Source: Cellulomonas shaoxiangyii (GTDB lineage: Bacteria; Actinomycetota; Actinomycetes; Actinomycetales; Cellulomonadaceae). Taken from it: DNA of 64,000 nucleotides. Below the pieces are notes generated by a model. That model had not been told where the DNA came from and made no database searches. It saw nothing but the letters and a program-made list of their open reading frames with translations. The position numbers and the translations under genes were made by a program. Positions 31,342 to 39,713 of the stretch are shown here, one piece after another. Location of the stretch: assembly GCF_004798685.1 (NCBI RefSeq), contig NZ_CP039291.1:1240001-1304000 (forward strand), in the 5' to 3' direction. Every line of letters starts with the position of its first letter. The stretch's first letter is position 1.

Positions 31342-32228
31342 CGGTCCTCTCCTCCGTCGCGGGCGGCCCAGACGTCGGCCAGGCCGGCTTCCAGGGACAG
31401 CTCCGGCGACCAGTCCCACGGCTCGGACGTCACGCGCCAGTCCTCGCGCATCTCGCGCGGCCGGTCGGGACGGGTCCCCCAGCGCACGTCGAGCGGTCGC
31501 CCGGTCACGTCGCGCACGACGTCGGTGAGCGCGCGCACCGTGACGGGCGCACCCGAGCGGAGCACGAACCGTCCCCGGACGGGTCCCGGGTGCTCGGCCG
31601 CCACGCGCAGGCCCGCGACGACGTCGCTCACGTGCGTGAGGTCGACGAGCTGGGTGCCCGACGACATGTCGAGCGTGGCGCCGGTCACCGCGCCGTCGAG
31701 CAGCACGTCGACGAGCTTGTGCCGGTCGTCGTCCGGCCCGTAGGTGTCGAACAGGCAGACCTCGCGCGCGTCGAGCCCGTCGACCTCGGCGAAGTAGCGG
31801 ACGACGTCCACGAATGCCTGCTTCATCGCCGCGTACAGCGACACCGGGTCGTACTCGGCGCCGCCGTGGTGCTGCCAGGCGGACGTCGTGTGCACGAGCC
31901 GTGCGCCCGCGGCAACGGCCGCCTCGGCGACGACCGTGCCCAGCGTGACGTTCGAGTCGACCATGTCGGCCAGCTCCGCCGGCCGGTGCCGGGCGACGAA
32001 GTGGGTCGCGAGGTGGAACACCGTGTCGGGTTCGACGCGCGCGATCAGCTCCGCCACGTCGACGCTCGGCCGCTCCAGCGGGTGCAGCAGCGTCGCCGCG
32101 GGCAGGGCCGGCCGGCGGGCCGACGTGGCGCGCGTGGGCACGTGGACCTCGATCCCGTCGGCGGCGAGCGAGCGCACGAGGTGCCGGCCGACGAAGCCGG
32201 TCCCGCCCGTGACGAGCACGCGCTTCAT
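31338..32228 (-). CDS. NAD-dependent SDR, probable CDP-4-keto-3,6-dideoxyhexose reductase (RfbJ/AscF-like)
   Basis: 296 residues. Seen: VLVTGGTGFVGRHLV, DTVFHLATHF, TTSAWQHHGG, YAAMKQAF (Tyr/Lys), CLFDTYGPDDDRHKLVDVLLD and LVDLTHVSDVV. The layout (HLAT, then Y-x3-K, then a YGPxD...K stretch) resembles CDP-abequose synthase RfbJ. Between the RmlC-like gene and a glycosyltransferase in the rfbF operon, the last reductase of a CDP-3,6-dideoxyhexose pathway is the likely job. ATG at 32228 overlaps the upstream stop by four bases; a start at 32240 is less likely. Product stereochemistry cannot be read from sequence. Confidence 0.8.
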   Translation of the reverse strand: MKRVLVTGGTGFVGRHLVRSLAADGIEVHVPTRATSARRPALPAATLLHPLERPSVDVAELIARVEPDTVFHLATHFVARHRPAELADMVDSNVTLGTVVAEAAVAAGARLVHTTSAWQHHGGAEYDPVSLYAAMKQAFVDVVRYFAEVDGLDAREVCLFDTYGPDDDRHKLVDVLLDGAVTGATLDMSSGTQLVDLTHVSDVVAGLRVAAEHPGPVRGRFVLRSGAPVTVRALTDVVRDVTGRPLDVRWGTRPDRPREMREDWRVTSEPWDWSPELSLEAGLADVWAARDGGEDR

Positions 32229-32794
32229 GCCGCGTCCCACACGAACGGCGAGGCGAACTCCTCCAGACGCGGGAGGCCCGCGTCACGGTCGGAGGTGATC
32301 GGCTCGGTGGTCTCCCACGCGATGCCCGCGGAGTCCCAGCGCACACCGGCGTCGGTGGCGGGGTCGAACGGCACGTCCTGGAGGTAGCACAGGACGGCGT
32401 CGTCGTCGCCCACCACCTCGAAGCCGTGGGCGCACCCCACCGGGACCACGACGGAGCCCGCGCCCGGCGTGAGGTCGAAGCGGGCGTGCTGCCCGTACGT
32501 CGGGGAACCGACGCGGAGGTCGACGACGACGTCCGTCACGCGTCCGGTGACCGCGAACACGATCTTCGCGACCGCGGTGGGGGGCGTCTGGAAGTGCAGG
32601 CCTCGCACCGTGCCGGGGTGCGAGCTGCTCCAGTACACCTCAGCGACACCCATGTCGATGCCGGCAGCCGCCAGCGCGTCGGGGGCGTACGGCTTCGTGA
32701 AGGAGCCGCGGCGGTCGCTGTGGAAGGGCGTGACCAGGAGGCCGACGCCCGGCAGGGCGGAGGACTCGAACCGGGGTGCGACCACCCGCTTCAC
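32225..32794 (-). CDS. RmlC-like cupin nucleotide-sugar epimerase
   Basis: 189 residues of the RmlC family. Seen: DRRGSFTKPYAPDAL, SHPGTVRGLHFQTPPTAVAKIVF (active-site His and Lys kept), VVVDLRVGSPTYG and PVGCAHGFEVVGDD. Where RmlC has the active-site Tyr (PYAP in the paralogue at 23460), this protein reads PFDP, so the Tyr is a Phe. In the rfbF operon it could be the C5-epimerase needed for an L-3,6-dideoxyhexose such as ascarylose. GTG overlaps the rfbF stop (GTGA). Confidence 0.85.
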   Translation of the reverse strand: MKRVVAPRFESSALPGVGLLVTPFHSDRRGSFTKPYAPDALAAAGIDMGVAEVYWSSSHPGTVRGLHFQTPPTAVAKIVFAVTGRVTDVVVDLRVGSPTYGQHARFDLTPGAGSVVVPVGCAHGFEVVGDDDAVLCYLQDVPFDPATDAGVRWDSAGIAWETTEPITSDRDAGLPRLEEFASPFVWDAA

Positions 32795-33561
32795 CACAGC
32801 TTCCACGGCGCGGTGCCGTCGGCCCACATCTGGTTGAGCATCGTCGACTCGCGCAGCGTGTCCATCGGCTGGAAGAAGCCCTCGTGCTTGTACGCCATCA
32901 GCTGGCCGTCGGCGGCGAGGCGCTGCAAGGGCTCCTGCTCGAGGACGCACTCGTCGTCGAGGTAGTCGATGACGCCGGGCTCGAAGACGAAGTAGCCGGC
33001 GTTCACCCAGCCGTCCGCCTGCGGCTTCTCGCGGAAGCGGTCGACGCTGCCGTCGTCGTTCAGGTCCATGACGCCGAAGCGGCTCGGTGGGCGCACCGTG
33101 GTGACCGTCGCCATGCGCCCGTGCGACTCGTGGAACGCAAGCAGGGCGCTGACGTCGACGTCGGCGAGCCCGTCGCCGTACGTGCAGAGGAACCGCTCGC
33201 CGGTGAAGTACTTCGACGCCTTGAAGACGCGGCCGCCCGTCATGGTGAGCTCACCGGTGTAGGCGACCGTCACGGTCCAGTCCGTGTCCTCGTGCGCGCC
33301 GTGGTACGTGAGCGACTCCCGCTGACCAAGGTGCACGGTCACGTCGTTGTTCCGGGCCTCGTAGTTGAGGAAGTAGTCCTTGATCGTGTCGCTCTTGTAC
33401 CCGGTGCACACGACGAAGTCGTCCTGCCCGTGGTGCGCATAGAGCTTCATGATGTGCCAGAGGATCGGGCGTCCCCCGACCTCGACCATCGGCTTCGGAC
33501 GGTACTCGGTCTCCTCGCGCAGACGCGTGCCGAGACCTCCGGCCAGCAGGACGGTCTTCAT
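32791..33561 (-). CDS. rfbF: Glucose-1-phosphate cytidylyltransferase RfbF
   Basis: Makes CDP-glucose from glucose 1-phosphate and CTP, first step of the CDP-sugar pathway; 256 residues, full length. Seen: VLLAGGLGTRLREETEYRPKPMVEVGGRPILWHIM (nucleotide loop), FVVCTGYKSDTIKDYFLNYEA, FLCTYGDGLADVD (metal Asp), RPPSRFGVMDLNDDG, FREKPQADGWVNAGYFVF and the HEGFFQPMDTLRE end, all characteristic of RfbF. First gene of a four-gene operon in which every junction overlaps by four bases. AGGAG lies just upstream of the ATG. Confidence 0.96.
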   Translation of the reverse strand: MKTVLLAGGLGTRLREETEYRPKPMVEVGGRPILWHIMKLYAHHGQDDFVVCTGYKSDTIKDYFLNYEARNNDVTVHLGQRESLTYHGAHEDTDWTVTVAYTGELTMTGGRVFKASKYFTGERFLCTYGDGLADVDVSALLAFHESHGRMATVTTVRPPSRFGVMDLNDDGSVDRFREKPQADGWVNAGYFVFEPGVIDYLDDECVLEQEPLQRLAADGQLMAYKHEGFFQPMDTLRESTMLNQMWADGTAPWKLW

Positions 33562-33723
33562 CGTCTCCTCATTCGTCGGGGGTCTCCGCCGCGGCGGGCG
33601 GGCGAACGCGCGCCAGGCTATCCCAGAAGGAATGGCGCCCTGCCGTGGCCGTGGCGCCGGCCCACCGGATCGGGAGCGCGCCGGCGCGGCCCCCCTCGGG
33701 CGGTGGGCGCGAGGCCGGCGGTG

Positions 33724-33751
33724 CCTCCCACCCCGAGCCGGGGCGGGGAGG
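33724..33751 (-). terminator. Possible terminator after the amidase-repeat gene
   Basis: Interrupted stem CCTCCC-A-CCCCG, loop AGC, CGGGG-CG-GGAGG-like right arm, starting 15 bases past the stop at 33766. The rest of the 204-base gap 33562-33765 holds a TAGCCT box near 33618-33623 that could serve rfbF. Confidence 0.45.
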
Positions 33752-33765
33752 GACCCCCGTGCGGC

Positions 33766-36700
33766 TCACCGCAGCGGCGCGCCCGTGGGCAGGCGATCGA
33801 GCGCCGGCTGCGGCACCACCGCGACGACGAGTGCGCCCCCGGCCGCTGCCCGGTACGCCGCGTCCATCGTCGTGACCGGCCGCCGTGTGCCGCCCTCGAG
33901 CAGGTACAGCGTCGGGTCGCCGGCCGAGCGCACGAACACCGGGCCCGTCAGCGGGGTGCCCTGGCGCAGGGCGCCGCACGTGACGGTGTCGACGGTGGTC
34001 GCGGGCGTGCCGTCGGCTGCCACGGTGCCGGCAGGCAGCGGCCGCAGGACGCCGCCGACGCCGACGAGCGAGGTGCCCCCGCAGCGCAGCAGCTGCGACA
34101 GCGGATTCGCCGCCCGCGGGTAGGCGGTCGTCCACGCCGTCGGCACCTCGGTGAAGGTCGTCGGGACACCTAGTGCCTCGGCGACCGCGAACGACGGCAG
34201 GAACACCGAGCGCCCGAGCCCGTCGACGAGGAGCACGTCCGGCCGGTCGGGGGTCTTCACGAGCCGCCCCGGGGGCAGCACCGTCGGGCCGGTCGGCACC
34301 GCCGCCAGGGCGGCCGCCGGGACGGTGGCGACGCCGAGGGGGCGGCCGCCGAGCAGTGCGGTCACGGTGTCCATCGTCGGTACCGGACGGCGCACAGCGT
34401 CCGTGAGCAGGTACAGCGTCGGATCGTCCGCGGTGCGCGCGAAGACCGGTGCCTGCCACGTGGCGGCCGCCCGCGGGGCTGCCGCGCACGTCAGGTCGTG
34501 CAGCGCCTGCGCGGGCGCACCGGACGCCGGGAGAACGCCCGACGGCAGCGGGTGGAGCCGGCCCTCCCGTGCGAGGTGGTCCGTGCCACCGCACCGCCAC
34601 AGCATGCCGAGTGGCTGCGGTGCGCGGCGGTAGGCCGCGACGGTCGCGGCCGGCGCCTCCGACCACGAGGTCGGCACCCCCGCAGCGAGGGCCTGGTCGA
34701 ACGAGGGCAGCGGGACAAGGCGGTCCAGACCGTCGACGAGGTAGACCGTCACGGCGTCGGGAGCCTTGACGAGCCGGCCCGGACCGAGGGCCGCGGGACC
34801 GGTCGCGAGCTGACCGAGGCCGGCCGCCGACACGAAGGCGGCGACCACGCCGCGGCCCCCCGTGAGCGCGTTCGCCGCGTCCATCGTCAGCACCTCGCGG
34901 CGCACCGAGCCGTCGATGAGGAACAGGGTCGGGTCGGCCCCCGTCCGTGCGAACAGCGTCGAGGCGGGTGCCGCGGGCGAGAGTGCGGACACGACCGCGT
35001 CCTCCACCGGGACGCCCGGGTCGCCCGGCACCTGGCTGCTCGTCAGACGAACCGCGCCGCCCGCGGTGAGGGCGACGCGACCGCCGTCGGACGTCCGCAG
35101 GGCCCCGTCCAGCACGCCCCGCGGCGTGACTAGCGCCGCCATGCTGCCTGGGTCCAGGGGGCGCAGCGGCAGCCGGTCGGTGATGCGCGACGCCGAGACG
35201 AGCGACGCGGACAGGCGCAGGCCCGCCGGCCGGTCGAGCAGCACGGCGTCGCCCGAGGCGCGGTCCTGCACGACCACCCCGGTCCGCACCACCGGAGCCC
35301 CGTACGGCAGGTGGAGGCCGACCGAGGCGTCGAGCTCGACGGCTGGCCCGTTCGACTGCACGGGCCAGGCGGCGAGCGCCTCGGCGTCCGTGATCTCGTG
35401 CCGGCGTCCCTGGTGCACGAGGAAGTACTGCCACTGGGGCGTCACGTAGGCGGTCGTGAGGTCCGGGCCGGGTTGCAGGAGAGACATCACGGGATCGGGC
35501 ACCGCCATGGCGCCGTAGTCCCCGCAGCTGCGTCCCCAGGCCTCGAGCTCGGCGCAGCTGTCGACGCGGTGCAGGCGCCCGCGCTCGACGAGCGCGACGA
35601 CGCCGTCACGGTCTCGCAGGAAGCGCCCCACGGGCACCCCGTCCCCGAGCTGGTCGACCTGCACCTGCTGAACCACGGTGATCGCCCCGAGCGGGCGCAG
35701 TGCGTCGAGCATCGTCGCGTCCGTCAGACGGTGCTTCGTCGTAGCGGTCGTGAGGTAGACGTCGGGAGCTCCGGAGGCGCGCACCAGGGTGCCTCCGAGC
35801 CGGGACGTGCCGTACCCGTCGACGATCTGCTGCGCGCGGGCCCGGATCGCACCCATGGCGGCGTAGCCCGCGTTGCCCGGGCAGGTCGTGTACGCGACGT
35901 CACGGTGGGCGAAGACCACGGGCAGGCGCACCGTGCTGTTGGGCCCGTAGCGGGAGTTCTCCCCGCCGTTGGTGTGGATGACGACCTCTCCGCCGGGTGA
36001 GCGTCCGTACGCGGCGAGCCGCCACGCGACGATGCGGGCGATCGCGTCGGTCGTCGCGGGCGTGAAGCCGACGTCCGTGTACGTCCCCAGCACGGAGACG
36101 CCGAGTGTGCCGGTGTTGAAGCCACCGGCGTGCACACCGACGACGGGGGAGGTGAGCGACCCCACGCGGCCCTCGTAGAGCGTGCCCCACTTGTCGACCA
36201 CGATGTTGTAGCCCAGGTCGCACCACCCGCGGGAGTCCATGTGGTACCGCTGGTCGTTGCGCAGCTGGGCCATCGCCTCGGCGGGCGACGCGTAGTCCGG
36301 GCCGGCGGTGTGGTGCACGACGGCACCGACGAGCGTGGACGCGGTGTCGGGAGTGCACGAGGGAGCGCGGGCCCCCCACTGCGCGCGGGTGACGACGCCC
36401 GGCGCGGAGGCCGCCGTCGCTGTGACCGCGGCCGCCGGCGCGGGGACCGCCGCCCCGCGGACGGCACCGGCCCCACCCGCGGGGGCGACGGCAGCACCCG
36501 TGATCTCGGTCGACAGGAGCGCGACCTCGACGTCCTGCGGTGCCTCGGCGCCCGGTGCCACCGTGAAGGCGACCTGGACCCCGTCCGCGTCCCCGACCCA
36601 CAGCGACGACGTGCCGTCGCGGCGCTGCCGGGCGGCGTCCGGCGTGCCGGGGTCCGGCCCGCCCGCGTCGGTCTCGAGCGCGAGCCACGGGGACCACGTG

Positions 36701-37083
36701 CCGTCCGACAGGTACCGGACCTGTGCGTCCAGGGCGCCGTCCCCGGTGCCTTCGGCCCACGTGATGCCGACCGTCTGCACGGTGTCGTCGCTCTCCACCA
36801 CGGGCCCCTCGAGGCGTGTCGCACCCGGCGGGAGCGGCAGCGCGTCCGGGTCACGGCCCTCCGCGAGCACGGGCGCGTCGGCGGGTGCGGGCGCGTCCCG
36901 GAGCGGGACGGCCACCTCGTCGAGCGCGACGTCGGGGGTCGCGGCCGTGCGGACCGCGGCCGCCGGCGCGCGCGCACCCGCCGCCGACGCCGCGGCCGTC
37001 GGAGCTGCCCACGCCACGTGCGTCGTGCCGACGGGGGCGACGAGCGCGAGCGTGAGGACTACGCACGAACGGGTGATCCGCAT
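33766..37083 (-). CDS. Secreted PGRP-type N-acetylmuramoyl-L-alanine amidase with C-terminal repeat module
   Basis: 1,105 residues. Signal peptide about 1-26. Residues about 75-200 form a beta-rich region (WSPWLALETDAG...DGVQVAFTV) found N-terminal to PGRP domains. Amidase_2/PGRP domain about 225-410: VVHHTAGPDY (first Zn His), RYHMDSRGWCDLGYNIVVDKWGTLYEGR, GVHAGGFNTGTLGVSVLG and AHRDVAYTTCPG (second Zn His, Zn Cys), so catalytic residues look intact. The rest matches the protein at 24139-26958: shared region about 420-700, then repeats from about 711, 880 and 1049 (period 169). Located upstream of rfbF on the same strand. Likely wall-associated autolysin; role of the repeats unknown. Confidence 0.88.
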   Translation of the reverse strand: MRITRSCVVLTLALVAPVGTTHVAWAAPTAAASAAGARAPAAAVRTAATPDVALDEVAVPLRDAPAPADAPVLAEGRDPDALPLPPGATRLEGPVVESDDTVQTVGITWAEGTGDGALDAQVRYLSDGTWSPWLALETDAGGPDPGTPDAARQRRDGTSSLWVGDADGVQVAFTVAPGAEAPQDVEVALLSTEITGAAVAPAGGAGAVRGAAVPAPAAAVTATAASAPGVVTRAQWGARAPSCTPDTASTLVGAVVHHTAGPDYASPAEAMAQLRNDQRYHMDSRGWCDLGYNIVVDKWGTLYEGRVGSLTSPVVGVHAGGFNTGTLGVSVLGTYTDVGFTPATTDAIARIVAWRLAAYGRSPGGEVVIHTNGGENSRYGPNSTVRLPVVFAHRDVAYTTCPGNAGYAAMGAIRARAQQIVDGYGTSRLGGTLVRASGAPDVYLTTATTKHRLTDATMLDALRPLGAITVVQQVQVDQLGDGVPVGRFLRDRDGVVALVERGRLHRVDSCAELEAWGRSCGDYGAMAVPDPVMSLLQPGPDLTTAYVTPQWQYFLVHQGRRHEITDAEALAAWPVQSNGPAVELDASVGLHLPYGAPVVRTGVVVQDRASGDAVLLDRPAGLRLSASLVSASRITDRLPLRPLDPGSMAALVTPRGVLDGALRTSDGGRVALTAGGAVRLTSSQVPGDPGVPVEDAVVSALSPAAPASTLFARTGADPTLFLIDGSVRREVLTMDAANALTGGRGVVAAFVSAAGLGQLATGPAALGPGRLVKAPDAVTVYLVDGLDRLVPLPSFDQALAAGVPTSWSEAPAATVAAYRRAPQPLGMLWRCGGTDHLAREGRLHPLPSGVLPASGAPAQALHDLTCAAAPRAAATWQAPVFARTADDPTLYLLTDAVRRPVPTMDTVTALLGGRPLGVATVPAAALAAVPTGPTVLPPGRLVKTPDRPDVLLVDGLGRSVFLPSFAVAEALGVPTTFTEVPTAWTTAYPRAANPLSQLLRCGGTSLVGVGGVLRPLPAGTVAADGTPATTVDTVTCGALRQGTPLTGPVFVRSAGDPTLYLLEGGTRRPVTTMDAAYRAAAGGALVVAVVPQPALDRLPTGAPLR

Positions 37084-37180
37084 GCCTACAGGATGGCCCG
37101 ACCTCGTCGCCTGTGGGGGCGACGCGCCGGGACCTTCACATCCGAGGGGGCCCTCCCCGTCGGCATCGCTCGGATGGCCG

Positions 37181-37684
37181 TCAGCCCGTGGTCACCGGCA
37201 CGTCGACCGAGGAGGAGCCCGACGGCACCCAGACGAGCCGCGCCCGCCACGACGAGGGGTCACCGGCAGGGGCGGGCACAGTCACGGCCGGGCACACCGT
37301 GACCGTCGCGTCGGCGAGCGACGTGCTCTCGGCGTGCACCGTCGTGCCGCCGCCGTCGAGCTCGAACCGGCAGACGCCGCCCTCGGTGACGACGCCCGCC
37401 ACGAAGCCGACCATCTCGACCTCGTCACCGACGAGGGTCGCGGCGCTCACCGTGGGCAGTGCCCCTGGGGCGACGAAGCCGTCGTCGCCCGCGCCGTCCC
37501 CCGGGCCGTCCGTGCCCGTCGTCGGCAGGGACGTCGGGCGGTCGGTGGCCGGATCGGTCGACTCCGCCGGGCTGGACGTCCCCCGTGTCGCTCCGCCTGC
37601 CCCTGTGCAGCCGGCGACCAGGACGAGGAGGACGGTGGCACAGGTGGTGGCCGCCCTGGGGTGCACCGGGGGGTGGATCGGCAC
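37181..37684 (-). CDS. Small predicted lipoprotein
   Basis: 167 residues. Signal peptide with lipobox VLLVLVAGC (Cys about residue 26), then a Thr/Ser/Pro/Gly-rich linker and a C-terminal domain of about 90 residues with two Cys (EGGVCRFEL and VTVCPAV) that may form a disulfide; family not recognised. GTG at 37684 is chosen because AGGAGG lies four bases upstream and TAGCAT (37716-37721) is a suitable minus-10. Ninety-seven bases upstream of the amidase-repeat gene on the same strand, so possibly co-transcribed. Confidence 0.75.
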   Translation of the reverse strand: MPIHPPVHPRAATTCATVLLVLVAGCTGAGGATRGTSSPAESTDPATDRPTSLPTTGTDGPGDGAGDDGFVAPGALPTVSAATLVGDEVEMVGFVAGVVTEGGVCRFELDGGGTTVHAESTSLADATVTVCPAVTVPAPAGDPSSWRARLVWVPSGSSSVDVPVTTG

Positions 37685-37715
37685 GGGTCCTCCTGGGCTC
37701 GACGACGGCGGTGCC

Positions 37716-37721
37716 ATGCTA
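37716..37721 (-). promoter_or_regulatory. Minus-10 box for the lipoprotein gene
   Basis: TAGCAT on the minus strand, 31 bases before the GTG at 37684, which has its own AGGAGG; this is a leadered transcript, unlike most promoters here. It faces the divergent acyltransferase promoter at 37776. Confidence 0.5.
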
Positions 37722-37775
37722 GGCGGGGCGAGCACCGCCCCGCGGGAGGCGCTTCGGGGCGCGTCGCGCGGCGAC

Positions 37776-37781
37776 TACCCT
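37776..37781 (+). promoter_or_regulatory. Minus-10 box for the second acyltransferase (leaderless)
   Basis: TACCCT ending six bases before the GTG at 37788. Confidence 0.6.
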
Positions 37782-37787
37782 GTCCCG

Positions 37788-39368
37788 GTGACTCGAGCCG
37801 ATGCCCCCGACTCGGAGCCGCTCGCGGCGCCCGTGCCCGGCGCGCCCGCGAGCGCGCGCGCCGACGCCGCCCGCGGGCGCCCGGCCCGGCCTGCCCGCGA
37901 GCGGGTAGCGAGTCCCGCCGCCGTTCCCGGCGTACCTGCGCAGACGCGTACCACCGCGAGCGCGGGCCGTTTCGACTTCCTCGACGCGCTGCGTGGCATC
38001 GCCGCCATGGCGGTCGTCCTGCAGCACGCGGCCGAGTTCCTGTGGCCGGGGTACCTGCGCTTCTCGATCGACACGTTCCGGTTGGGCGAGTACGGCGTCG
38101 TGCTGTTCTTCCTGGTCAGCGGGTTCATCATCCCCGCGTCGCTCGAGAAGTACGGCTCGGTCGGCCGGTTCTGGGTGGGCCGCTTCTTCCGGCTCTTCCC
38201 GCTCTACTGGTTCTGCCTGCTCGCTGCCCTCGTGCTGGCGTGGTGGGGCCGGTTCCACCTGTCCGAGGACTTCCTGGCCTCGCCCGTGGCGTGGGGCGTC
38301 GTGAACGCGACGATGGTGCAGCAGTTCATCGACGGGCCGCTCGTCATCGGGGCGAGCTGGAGCCTCGCGTACGAGCTGGTGTTCTACCTCGGGATGTCCA
38401 TCCTCCTGCTCGTCGGTCTCAATCGCCGGTCCGTCCCGATCGCGGTGACGCTCCTCGGGGCGGCCGGTGTGGTCGGCGCCTGGGTGCCGGGACGGCTCGT
38501 CACGGGAGACCACGGCGCGGCAGGGCTCCTGACCGTGGCGAGCGCGACCGCTGCCGTCGTCGTGTTCATCGCGTTCCGCGCCGGGGGGCCGAGGTCGGCG
38601 ATCGTCGGCGCCGGCCTGGCGGTCCTCGCGGTGCCCCTGGCGCTCAACCAACCCGAGCGTGCGTGGTTCTCGCTCCTGCTGTTCGGCACGATGGCGGTCG
38701 GGACCGTGATGTATCGGATGATGACCGCCGACCTGCGGCCGTGGATCGGCTGGACCGTGCTGGGCGGCGCGGTGCTCGTCGCCGCCGTCCTGCACCGGGT
38801 CTACGTCACGCCGCACGTCGAGCCGATCGCCGGGGCCTTCGTCACGTGGAAGCCCGAGGCCCTGACGTTCGCGGCCGCGTACGGGACGTTCGCGCTCGGC
38901 TACCTCCTGCGGGGCCGGCGCTGGCCGGGCGTCCTCGCGTACCTGGGCCGGATCAGCTACTCGCTGTACCTCGTCCACACCCTGGTGCTCTACGCCACGC
39001 CGTGGTGGTCGCCCGCCGTCGCGGAGCGCGTCGGCGTGGACCAGAGGGTGCTCACCTTCCTCACGTGGGTGGGAGTCACGGTCGCGGTGTCGGCCGTCAC
39101 CTACCGTTTCGTCGAGGCGCCCTTCCACAACCTCGGCCGGCGACTCACGCGCCGCCCGCCCATCGTCGTAGCGGCTCCCGTGTCCGGTGCGGCGACGGTC
39201 ACGACACTCGCGGAACCGCGTCCCACGATGTCCCAGGCACCGACGGAGCCGGCCGTGGAGGCAGTGGTGGTCGAGGCTCCGACGCCCGTCGAAATCGACC
39301 CTGCGACCGGGCTCACGGCGCACCGTGCGGGTGGCGACGTGCCGGGTCCGGGACCCGTCGACCGCTAG
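37788..39368 (+). CDS. Membrane acyltransferase, acyltransferase-3/OafA family
   Basis: 526 residues, about ten membrane helices between 65-70 residue N-terminal and C-terminal hydrophilic extensions. Seen: FDFLDALRGIAAMAVVLQHAAEF (family His), YGVVLFFLVSGFIIPASLEKYG, FWVGRFFRLFPLYWF, SWSLAYELVFYLGMS and ISYSLYLVHTLVLY, VEAPFHNLGRRL. Probably O-acylates an exported glycan. The C-terminal tail (Val/Pro/Thr-rich) is unusual. GTG start supported by the leaderless promoter. Divergent from the lipoprotein gene. Confidence 0.9.
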   Translation: MTRADAPDSEPLAAPVPGAPASARADAARGRPARPARERVASPAAVPGVPAQTRTTASAGRFDFLDALRGIAAMAVVLQHAAEFLWPGYLRFSIDTFRLGEYGVVLFFLVSGFIIPASLEKYGSVGRFWVGRFFRLFPLYWFCLLAALVLAWWGRFHLSEDFLASPVAWGVVNATMVQQFIDGPLVIGASWSLAYELVFYLGMSILLLVGLNRRSVPIAVTLLGAAGVVGAWVPGRLVTGDHGAAGLLTVASATAAVVVFIAFRAGGPRSAIVGAGLAVLAVPLALNQPERAWFSLLLFGTMAVGTVMYRMMTADLRPWIGWTVLGGAVLVAAVLHRVYVTPHVEPIAGAFVTWKPEALTFAAAYGTFALGYLLRGRRWPGVLAYLGRISYSLYLVHTLVLYATPWWSPAVAERVGVDQRVLTFLTWVGVTVAVSAVTYRFVEAPFHNLGRRLTRRPPIVVAAPVSGAATVTTLAEPRPTMSQAPTEPAVEAVVVEAPTPVEIDPATGLTAHRAGGDVPGPGPVDR

Positions 39369-39713
39369 AGCCGCGGCAGCCGAGCTCGTCGACGCGCTCG
39401 TCCGCCAGGAGGCGTTCGCCGTCGTGGTGGTGATCAGGTGGCCCTGCTCGCTCCTCGTCGGCGACGACGGCGTCGAACCGATCCTTCCGCACGACGGACG
39501 CGTGCATCGGCCGTCCGCGGGTGCGCTCCTCGCGATGCGGTCCCCACCTCCGGTGGGTCGACTCCGTCAGCCCACCGCCCGGCCTCCAGGCGGCGAGGCC
39601 ACCGCAGGCCGACGCTGCGGAGGTGGACGACGCCGTGTCCCCGGCTGTCCGTGCGGCGTCGTCTCGGCGATCGTCCGGTCGACGGGTCAGCCGCCGCGCA
39701 CCGCCGCGCCGGC
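39369..39713. other. 345-base stretch with no recognisable gene
   Basis: Lies between the convergent stops of the acyltransferase (39368) and the methyltransferase (39714). Frames through it give Arg/Pro-rich or mixed peptides with no motif and no start signal. A weak inverted repeat (GGCCTCC...GAGGCC near 39583-39601) could act in termination. It may be a decayed gene end, but nothing supports that directly. Confidence 0.4.

Noticed and set aside
39369..39713. A small gene between the acyltransferase and the methyltransferase
   Set aside because: No frame gives a product with normal composition plus a start signal, and no motif is seen on either strand.
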